The translations under genes were made by a program, and so were the position numbers. From Streptomyces erythrochromogenes (GTDB taxonomy: Bacteria; Actinomycetota; Actinomycetes; Streptomycetales; Streptomycetaceae), in contig NZ_CP108036.1 of the NCBI RefSeq assembly GCF_036170895.1, forward strand, positions 6,793,501 to 6,857,500: DNA of 64,000 nucleotides, in the 5' to 3' direction. Below are positions 58,065-64,000 of the stretch, piece after piece. The notes beneath the pieces were generated by a model that saw only the letters and a list, made by a program, of their open reading frames with translations, ran no database searches and was not told the origin of the DNA. Position 1 is the stretch's first letter. Every line of letters begins with the position of its first letter.

Positions 58065-59234
58065 GTGAAGTTCCTGCACACCTCCGACTGGCACCTCGGC
58101 CGGGCCTTCCACCGGGTGAACCTGCTCGGCGCCCAGGCCGCCTTCGTGGACCACCTCGTCGAGACGGTCCGCGCGCACGAGGTCGACGCCGTCCTCGTCG
58201 CCGGCGACGTCTACGACCGTGCCGTGCCCCCGCTGCCCGCCGTCGAGCTGTACGACCGGGCCCTGCACCGGCTTGCCGGGCTCGGGGTGCCCACCGTCAT
58301 GATCTCCGGCAACCACGACTCCGCGCGCCGGCTCGGGGTCGGGGCCGGGCTGATCGGCCGCGCCGGGATCCACCTGCGGACCGACCCGGCCGGCTGCGCC
58401 GACCCCGTCGTGCTGGCCGACGTACACGGTGACGTGGCGCTGTACGGGCTGCCCTACCTGGAGCCGGCCCTGGTCAAGGACGAGTTCGCCGCGCGGAAGG
58501 TCAGCCACGAGGCGGTCCTGGGCGCGGCCATGGACCGGATCCGGGCCGACCTCGCCACCCGCCCGCCCGGCACCCGCTCCGTCGTCCTGGCGCACGCCTT
58601 CGTCACCGGCGGGCAGGCCAGCGACAGCGAGCGCGACATCAGCGTCGGCGGCGTCGAGGCCGTGCCCGCCTCCGTCTTCGACGGGGTGGACTACGCCGCC
58701 CTCGGCCACCTCCACGGCTGCCAGACGATCAACGAACGGGTCCGCTACTCCGGTTCCCCGCTCGCCTACTCCTTCTCCGAGGCGGACCACCGCAAGACCA
58801 TGTGGCTGATCGAACTGGGGGCGCAGGGAGAGATCGCCGCCGCCGAGCGCATCGACACCCCCGTGCCGCGCGCCCTCGCGAGGCTGCGCGGACGGATCGA
58901 CGACCTGCTCGACGACCCCGCGTACGCCGTGCACGAGGACGCGTGGGTGGAGGCCACCCTCACCGACCCGGTCCGTCCCGAGGATCCCATGGCCCGCCTC
59001 GCCGCCCGCTTCCCGCACACCCTCACCCTCGCCTTCGACCCCGAGGGCCGCCAGGAGGAGACCGGCGCCTCCTACGCCCAGCGGCTGCGCGGCCGCACCG
59101 ACCAGCAGATCGCCGAGGACTTCGTCGCCCACGTGCGCGGCGGCGGACACCCGGACGAGGCCGAACGGGCCGTCCTCCAGGGCGCCTTCGACGACGTACG
59201 CGCCGACGACAGCCGCCGGGAGACCCACCGATGA
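58065..59234 (+). CDS. sbcD: Exonuclease SbcCD subunit D
   Basis: A 389-residue Mre11-type nuclease. Metallophosphatase motifs: TSDWHLGRAF, GDVYDRAVPP, SGNHDSARRL and LGHLHGCQT, with the intervening LAHAFVTGG. It works with SbcC to trim DNA hairpins and covalently blocked ends. GTG 58065 has no ribosome site of its own but overlaps the stop of a 7-codon uORF that does. Its last bases ATGA overlap the sbcC start, so the pair is coupled. Confidence 0.95.
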   Translation: MKFLHTSDWHLGRAFHRVNLLGAQAAFVDHLVETVRAHEVDAVLVAGDVYDRAVPPLPAVELYDRALHRLAGLGVPTVMISGNHDSARRLGVGAGLIGRAGIHLRTDPAGCADPVVLADVHGDVALYGLPYLEPALVKDEFAARKVSHEAVLGAAMDRIRADLATRPPGTRSVVLAHAFVTGGQASDSERDISVGGVEAVPASVFDGVDYAALGHLHGCQTINERVRYSGSPLAYSFSEADHRKTMWLIELGAQGEIAAAERIDTPVPRALARLRGRIDDLLDDPAYAVHEDAWVEATLTDPVRPEDPMARLAARFPHTLTLAFDPEGRQEETGASYAQRLRGRTDQQIAEDFVAHVRGGGHPDEAERAVLQGAFDDVRADDSRRETHR

Positions 59235-62200
59235 GGCTGCACCGGCTGGCCGTCACCGCCTTCGGGCCCTTCGCCGACCCACAGGAGATCGACTTCGACG
59301 CCCTGTCCGGCGCCGGGATCTTCCTGCTGCACGGCCCCACGGGCGCGGGCAAGACCTCCGTGCTCGACGCCGTCTGCTACGCCCTCTACGGTTCCGTGCC
59401 CGGCGCCCGGCAGGCTCCCGGCACCAGCCTGCGCAGCGACCACGCCGCCGCCGGCACGCCCACCGAGGTCACCCTCGAACTCACCGCGGGCGGCCGCCGC
59501 CTGGAGATCACCCGCCGCCCCGAACAGGAGCGTCCGAAGAAGCGGGGCACGGGCACCACCAAGGACAAGGCGCAGAGTTGGCTGCGCGAGCACACCGGCG
59601 AGGGCTGGGAGGCGCTCAGCCGCTCCCACCAGGAGATCGGTGAGGAGGTCGAGCAGCTGCTCGGCATGAGCCGCGAGCAGTTCTGCCAGGTCGTGCTGCT
59701 GCCGCAGGGGGAGTTCGCCCGGTTCCTGCGCGCCGACGAGGCGGCCCGCGGCCGGCTCCTCGGCCGGCTCTTCGACACCCGCCGGTTCGCCGCGGTCGAG
59801 ACCCTGCTCGGGGAGCGGCGCCGCGCCGCCGAGGCCAGGGTCCGGGCCGGCGACGAGAAGGTGCTCCACACCGCCCAGCGGCTCGCCCAGGCCGCCGGGG
59901 ACAGCGCCGATCTGCGGGCCTGGCCGCTGCCCGGACACCAGCCGGGAGACCCCGGGCTGGCCGGGGCGGTCCGCGCCTGGGCGGCCGTCGCCCGCTGCTC
60001 GGCCCGGGAACGGCTCGACGTCGCCGAGTACGCGCTGGCCGCCGTCGAAAGCCGGCACGCCGCCGCCCGGCTGGCCGCCGAGGACGCGCGCGAGCTCGAC
60101 CGGCTCCAGCGCCGGCACGCGGAGACCGCCCGCCGCGCCGCCCTGCTCGCCGAGGCGGGGCCCGAGCGCGAGCGCGTGCGCGGCCTGCTGGACGGGGCCC
60201 GGCGGGGCGCCCTGGTGGCCCCCGCCCTGGAACTGCGCGGCGCGGCCTCCTCGGCGCACCTCGCCGCCGCGCACGCCGAGACGGCCGCGCGGGCGGAACT
60301 GCCGCCCCCGCTGCGGGAGGCGGGCGCCGAGCAGCTCGCCACCGTCGAGCAGCGGCTGCGCGAGGAGCTGGGCGCGCTCGGCGCCGCCCACCGCGCCGAG
60401 CAGCGCTGCGCCGGGATCGGCCGTGAACGGGCCGACCTGGAACGGGAGTCGCGGGCCGCCGAGGAGCAGCACCAGGAGTCCGCCGAGTGGCTGGAGCGCT
60501 GGCAGGAGACCCGCACCGCCCTCCAGGAGCGGGTGGACGCCGCGCAGCAGGCCGCCACGCTGGCCGAGCAGCTCGCGGGCCGGCTGGAACCGGCCCGGAT
60601 GAACCTGAACGCCGCCCGCAGGCGGGACGAGTTCGCCGCCGACGCCGAACGTGCCGAGGGCGAACTGCTCGACCTGCGCGAGGAGTCGGCCGCCGCGCGC
60701 GAAAGCTGGCTGGAGCTCAAGGAGGCCCGGCTGCGCGGAATCGCCGCCGAGCTCGCCGAGGCACTGGTGGCCGGAGAGGCCTGCACCGTGTGCGGATCCG
60801 CGGAGCACCCCGCTCCGGCCCGCCCCGCCCCCGGCCACGTGGACCGGGCCGCCGAGGACGCCGCCCACGCCGCCTTCGAAGAGGCCGAGCAGGCCCGGGC
60901 CGCCGTCGAGCGCCGCCTGGCCGCCGCCCGGGAAGCCCGCGCCGAGGCGGCCTCCGCCGCCGGGGACGCCACCACCGCCGAACTCCTGGCCCTGACCGCG
61001 GACCTGAGTGCCCGCCACGCCGCCGCCCACGCGGCGGCCGCCGGCCTGCACGCCGCCCGCGAGCAGCTCGCCCGGGCCGAACGGGAGCACTCCGCGCGCA
61101 GTGCCGACCGGCTCGACGCCGAGACCCGGGCCGCCGCCCGCGCCTCCCGCCGCGAGGCCCTGGACCGGGAGCAGGCCTCGCTGGAGGCCGAACTCGCCCT
61201 CGTACGCCGCGACGCGCCCACCGTCGCGGCCCGTGCCCGGACCCTGGAGGACCGGGTCCGCATCGTCGCCGGGGCCGCGGCCTGCCTGCGCCGGGCCGAG
61301 ACGGCCGCCGCCCGGCTGAAGGAGGCCGACGACCAGCTCGCCGACGCCGCCTTCAAGGCCGGCTTCGACACCATCGAGGCCGCCGCCGACGCCGTCCTCC
61401 CCGAGTACGAACGCACCGCGCTCCAGCACCGGTCGGACGCCTGGCAGGCGGAGGAGGCCCTCCTGGCGGACCGCCTCGGCGAGAGCGGCACCGCCGAGGC
61501 GGCGGCGCTGCCTCCGGCCGCACCGGACGCGGCCGAGGCGTACGCGGTACGGGCCGCGGCGAAGCTTCGTACGGCAGGCTCCGCCTGTGACGCGGCCCGG
61601 GTCCGCTGCACCGAGCTGGACCGGCTCTCCCGGCAGATGGAGCAGGAACTGCGCGCGCTCGGCCCGCTGCGGGAGGCCTACGACCGGGTGGCCCGGCTGG
61701 CCGGCCTGACCGCGGGCACCTCCGCCGACAACGAGCGCAGGATGCGCCTGGAGGCCTACGTACTGGCCGCCCGCCTGGAGCAGGTTGCCGCCGCCGCGAC
61801 GGTACGGCTGCTGCGCATGTCCGGTGGCCGCTACACCCTGGTCCACTCCGACGCGCGAGCGGGTGGACGGGGGCGTTCCGGCCTCGGGCTGCACGTGGTC
61901 GACGCCTGGACCGGCAGCGAGCGGGACACCGCCACCCTGTCCGGCGGCGAGACCTTCTTCGCCTCGCTCGCCCTCGCGCTGGGCCTCGCCGACGTGGTCA
62001 CCGACGAGGCGGGCGGCACGCGCCTCGACACCCTCTTCATCGACGAGGGTTTCGGCAGCCTCGACGACCAGGCGCTGGACGAGGTGCTCGACGTGCTGGA
62101 CTCGCTGCGCGAGCGGGACCGCAGTGTCGGCATCGTCAGCCACGTCGCCGACCTGCGGACCCGGGTCCAGGCCCAGCTGGAGATCGTCAAGCAGCGCGGC

Positions 62201-62242
62201 GGCTCGGTGGTGCGCCACCGCACGGCGGCCCTCACGGACTGA
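59231..62242 (+). CDS. sbcC: Exonuclease SbcCD subunit C (SMC-like ATPase)
   Basis: A 1003-residue Rad50-type ATPase. N-terminal Walker A is LLHGPTGAGKTS (Lys41), the Q-loop region and REQFCQVVLLPQGEFARFLRA follow, two long Ala/Arg/Glu-rich coiled coils flank a zinc hook with Cys518 and Cys521 (ACTVCGSAEHP), and the C-terminus holds the signature TLSGGETFFASLALALGLADVV and Walker B TLFIDEGFG (Asp938-Glu939). The coils are Ala-rich but of normal length. ATG 59231 overlaps sbcD (ATGA). The complex repairs hairpins and double-strand breaks, important for palindrome-rich high-GC DNA. Confidence 0.96.
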   Translation: MRLHRLAVTAFGPFADPQEIDFDALSGAGIFLLHGPTGAGKTSVLDAVCYALYGSVPGARQAPGTSLRSDHAAAGTPTEVTLELTAGGRRLEITRRPEQERPKKRGTGTTKDKAQSWLREHTGEGWEALSRSHQEIGEEVEQLLGMSREQFCQVVLLPQGEFARFLRADEAARGRLLGRLFDTRRFAAVETLLGERRRAAEARVRAGDEKVLHTAQRLAQAAGDSADLRAWPLPGHQPGDPGLAGAVRAWAAVARCSARERLDVAEYALAAVESRHAAARLAAEDARELDRLQRRHAETARRAALLAEAGPERERVRGLLDGARRGALVAPALELRGAASSAHLAAAHAETAARAELPPPLREAGAEQLATVEQRLREELGALGAAHRAEQRCAGIGRERADLERESRAAEEQHQESAEWLERWQETRTALQERVDAAQQAATLAEQLAGRLEPARMNLNAARRRDEFAADAERAEGELLDLREESAAARESWLELKEARLRGIAAELAEALVAGEACTVCGSAEHPAPARPAPGHVDRAAEDAAHAAFEEAEQARAAVERRLAAAREARAEAASAAGDATTAELLALTADLSARHAAAHAAAAGLHAAREQLARAEREHSARSADRLDAETRAAARASRREALDREQASLEAELALVRRDAPTVAARARTLEDRVRIVAGAAACLRRAETAAARLKEADDQLADAAFKAGFDTIEAAADAVLPEYERTALQHRSDAWQAEEALLADRLGESGTAEAAALPPAAPDAAEAYAVRAAAKLRTAGSACDAARVRCTELDRLSRQMEQELRALGPLREAYDRVARLAGLTAGTSADNERRMRLEAYVLAARLEQVAAAATVRLLRMSGGRYTLVHSDARAGGRGRSGLGLHVVDAWTGSERDTATLSGGETFFASLALALGLADVVTDEAGGTRLDTLFIDEGFGSLDDQALDEVLDVLDSLRERDRSVGIVSHVADLRTRVQAQLEIVKQRGGSVVRHRTAALTD

Positions 62243-62273
62243 GCGGATCACGGACCGAGCGGGCCCGGAAGGC

Positions 62274-62720
62274 TCACGGGCTGAGCGGGCGGCGGGGCAG
62301 CGGCGAGGAGTAGACGATGCTCGTCGTCACCGAGCCGAGTCCCGAGATCCGGCCGGTGACCTCCTCCAGGTGCCCCATCGAGCGGGTCGCGACCTTGAGG
62401 ACGAAGCAGTCGTCGCCCGTGACGTGATGGGCCTCCAGGATCTCCGGGGTGGCCTCCAGGAAGTCGTGGAACGGCTTGTAGTTGCCGTGCGGATAGCGCA
62501 GCCGCACCAGCGCCAGGATCGACTTGCCGAGCTTCTCCGGGTCCACCACGGCCGTGTAGCCGGTGATCACTCCGGCCTCCTCCAGCCGGCGGACCCGCTC
62601 GGTGACGGCGCTCGCGGACATGGACACGGAGCGGGCGAGCTCGGTGAAACTGGCGCGGCCGTCCCGCTGGAGCGCTTCGAGGATCCGCCAGTCGGTGGCG
62701 TCAGGGGAATAGTCGGTCAT
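62274..62720 (-). CDS. Lrp/AsnC family regulator
   Basis: A 148-residue regulator: N-terminal helix-turn-helix DWRILEALQRDGRASFTELARSVSMSASAVTERVRRLEEAGVI, then an effector-binding RAM domain with RLRYPHGNYKPFHDFLEATPEILEAHHVTGDDCFVLKVATR. Typical length. It is divergent from a rhodanese gene and a dyad GGGGATTCCCC lies in between (62736-62746), so it probably autoregulates and controls the rhodanese. Ligand unknown. Confidence 0.92.
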   Translation of the reverse strand: MTDYSPDATDWRILEALQRDGRASFTELARSVSMSASAVTERVRRLEEAGVITGYTAVVDPEKLGKSILALVRLRYPHGNYKPFHDFLEATPEILEAHHVTGDDCFVLKVATRSMGHLEEVTGRISGLGSVTTSIVYSSPLPRRPLSP

Positions 62721-62801
62721 GTGGCAGGTCTAGCAGGGGATTCCCCGGTGAGACAAGGAGAAGGCCGGGGAAACCGACTTCCAGGGATGATCAACAGATC
62801 G

Positions 62802-62814
62802 TAGATTTCTGGCC
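62802..62814 (+). promoter_or_regulatory. Leaderless -10 (TAGATT) of rhodanese gene
   Basis: TAGATT (62802-62807), 7 bases, then ATG 62815; no ribosome binding site. The dyad GGGGATTCCCC at 62736-62746 lies further upstream in the same intergenic region and may bind the AsnC protein. Confidence 0.6.
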
Positions 62815-63330
62815 ATGACGACGACGCAGAACGCCTCCTCCGCCCCCGCCGCCACCAACCCGGTGCTCCGCGTGCCCCCGGCCTCCCCGGCCGCGGCCGC
62901 CGCGTACTTCGCTGCCAGCCTGGCTTTCCACGCGGACGTCTCGGACGTCGCGAGCGCCTTCAAGGCCCACCGCGAGACGGGCGCCGAGCTGGGCTTCCAG
63001 CTCGTCGACTCCCGCTCCACGCCCTCCTGGGACCAGGCGCACGTGCCCGGTGCGATCCACCTGCCCACCGCCCTGGTCCCGGAGCAGGCCGAGCGGCTCC
63101 TGGACAAGGACCTCCCCGTGGTGACGTACTGCTGGGGCCCCGGCTGCAACGGCGGCACCCGCTCCGCCCTCGCCCTGGCCGAACTGGGCTTCCAGGTCAA
63201 GGAGATGCTCGGCGGCATCGAGTACTGGATCCGGGAGGGCTTCGAGGTCGAGACCTGGCAGGGCACGCAGCAGCGCGGCGAGGCCGACCCGCTGACCGCG
63301 CCGACCGACTCGGACGACTGCGGCTGCTGA
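62815..63330 (+). CDS. Rhodanese-like sulfurtransferase
   Basis: A 171-residue protein with a rhodanese domain: FQLVDSRSTPSWDQAHVPGAIHLP and a catalytic loop VTYCWGPGCNGGTRSALALAELGF with Cys106 and a second Cys111, so the loop is longer than the six-residue CxxGxR form; it ends EMLGGIEYWIREGFEV and a Cys pair. The AsnC regulator beside it and the extra Cys suggest a role in sulfur or amino-acid metabolism. A terminator hairpin follows at 63349-63385. Confidence 0.88.
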   Translation: MTTTQNASSAPAATNPVLRVPPASPAAAAAYFAASLAFHADVSDVASAFKAHRETGAELGFQLVDSRSTPSWDQAHVPGAIHLPTALVPEQAERLLDKDLPVVTYCWGPGCNGGTRSALALAELGFQVKEMLGGIEYWIREGFEVETWQGTQQRGEADPLTAPTDSDDCGC

Positions 63331-63348
63331 TGTGCCCGCCCCACGCGC

Positions 63349-63385
63349 ACGGGCCGCCCGCTCCCGGGGGAGAGGAGCGGCCCGT
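63349..63385. terminator. Terminator after rhodanese / DUF885 gene
   Basis: ACGGGCCGC (63349-63357) and GCGGCCCGT (63377-63385) form a perfect 9-bp outer stem with additional CTCC/GGAG pairing inside, between convergent genes. Confidence 0.75.
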
Positions 63386-63414
63386 ACCTCGTCCGGCAGC
63401 CGGCTGCGGTGCCG

Positions 63415-64000
63415 TCAGAGCTTCGAGAGCTCGTCCAGCAGGTCGTCCAGCCCCAGCGAACCCTGCGACAGCGCCGCCATGTGCCAGGCCTTCAGGTCGA
63501 AGGAATCGCCGTGCGCGGCACGTGCGTTGTCCCGGCCCAGCAGCCAGGTGCGCTCGCCCAGCTTGTAGCCGATCGCCTGCCCCGGCATGGACAGGTAGCG
63601 GGTCAGCTCGCTCTCCACGAACTCCGCCGGCCGGCCGCTGTGCAGGCCGAAGAACTCCTGCGCGAGGTCCACGGTCCACGTCTCGCCCGGGTGGAACGGC
63701 GAATCCGCCGGGATCTCCAGGCCCAGGTGCATGCCGATGTCGACGATGACCCGCGCCGCGCGCATCATCTGGCAGTCCAGGTAGCCCAGGCGCTGCTCGG
63801 CGTCCTTGAGGTAGCCCAGTTCGTCCATCAGCCGCTCCGCGTACAGCGCCCAGCCCTCGCAGTTGGCGCTGACCCAGCCGACGGTGGCCTGGTAGCGGGA
63901 GAGCTGGTCCGCCACGTGCGTCCACTGCGCGAGCTGCAGGTGGTGGCCCGGCACGCCCTCGTGGTACCAGGTGGACACCAGGTCGTAGACCGGGAAGCGG
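63415..64000 (-). CDS. DUF885 family peptidase-like protein (C-terminal part)
   Basis: The C-terminal 195 or so residues of a gene that continues beyond the window; the frame is open to base 64000 and the ATG at 63978 is internal. It has YHEGVPGHHLQLAQWTH, an HExxxGHH zinc motif of the DUF885 family, then GWALYAERLMDELGYL and RVIVDIGMHLGLEIP with further conserved Arg and His, and GRDNARAAHGDSFDLKAWHMAALSQGSL near the end. Related proteins are dipeptidases or stress-associated hydrolases of unknown substrate, usually 550-600 residues long. Confidence 0.88.
   Translation of the reverse strand, partial: RFPVYDLVSTWYHEGVPGHHLQLAQWTHVADQLSRYQATVGWVSANCEGWALYAERLMDELGYLKDAEQRLGYLDCQMMRAARVIVDIGMHLGLEIPADSPFHPGETWTVDLAQEFFGLHSGRPAEFVESELTRYLSMPGQAIGYKLGERTWLLGRDNARAAHGDSFDLKAWHMAALSQGSLGLDDLLDELSKL

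Noticed and set aside
59072..62251. 1059-residue minus-strand frame over sbcC
   Set aside because: Mirror of the Ala/Glu-rich coiled coils; low-complexity Gly/Val/Arg translation.

Overview
This is a high-GC chromosomal segment of a Streptomyces-like actinomycete. Coding-strand codons end overwhelmingly in G or C, GTG starts are frequent, and a subtilisin-inhibitor family secreted protein, a DUF5999 small protein, a third-type EF-Tu (tuf3) and a VTT-domain/Lnt/UppP envelope set all sit on one ungapped piece. I saw no tRNA, rRNA, insertion sequence, prophage or CRISPR array; it reads as core chromosome.

Layout. (1) 1-9672 is a conserved actinobacterial cell-cycle/metabolism block: DUF881 protein, small basic membrane protein, second DUF881 protein, a GarA-like FHA protein, an FtsR-like MerR regulator, a DUF151 nuclease-family protein, a second MerR regulator, DNA polymerase IV, a PRC-barrel protein on the opposite strand, and gcvP behind a tandem glycine riboswitch. 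The order parallels Rv1822-Rv1832 of Mycobacterium tuberculosis, but gcvH is absent from its usual place. (2) 9700-16800 holds small conserved proteins, a glutamate-cysteine-ligase-family enzyme, a CPBP membrane protein, a PhzF-like protein, a PadR regulator with a His-rich N-terminus and an SRPBCC protein. (3) 16900-24420 is rich in EamA/DMT exporters (three of the four in the window) with MocR and LysR regulators, two PPOX-fold flavoproteins and an isochorismatase-like hydrolase. (4) 24700-31530 has a secreted protease inhibitor, a DUF2252 protein, a CinY-like secreted protein, a 14-segment MFS exporter and a HipA-like kinase/DUF3037 pair. (5) 31560-37000 carries two SDR dehydrogenases, an orphan extracytoplasmic binding lipoprotein, ung, and a lipoprotein. 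(6) 37000-46750 includes an oxidoreductase, Lnt, UppP, a TVP38-type protein, an AlkD-like repair protein, tuf3, patatin and a spermidine-synthase-like protein. (7) 46740-57980 has an MFS transporter, a Q/P-rich membrane protein, a hotdog thioesterase, an orphan VapB-like antitoxin, a GH3 lipoprotein, DedA, gamma-carbonic anhydrase, a repeat-tailed acyltransferase, EamA plus XRE-cupin, a CoA-binding protein and YigZ. (8) 58000-64000 contains sbcD-sbcC, an Lrp/AsnC regulator divergent from a rhodanese, and a truncated DUF885 peptidase-like gene.

Regulation is the most informative layer. Strong GC-rich terminator hairpins separate convergent units. More than a dozen starts lie 6-8 nt behind a TANNNT-like -10 with no Shine-Dalgarno, which points to leaderless mRNAs. 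The most unusual signal is at 17914-18076: a probable leaderless 11-codon uORF with a Pro-Pro-Pro run, whose stop codon abuts a two-tier hairpin preceding an EamA exporter. Starts were refined by hand from ribosome binding sites and promoter spacing; function calls rest on recognised motifs, and no database search was run.
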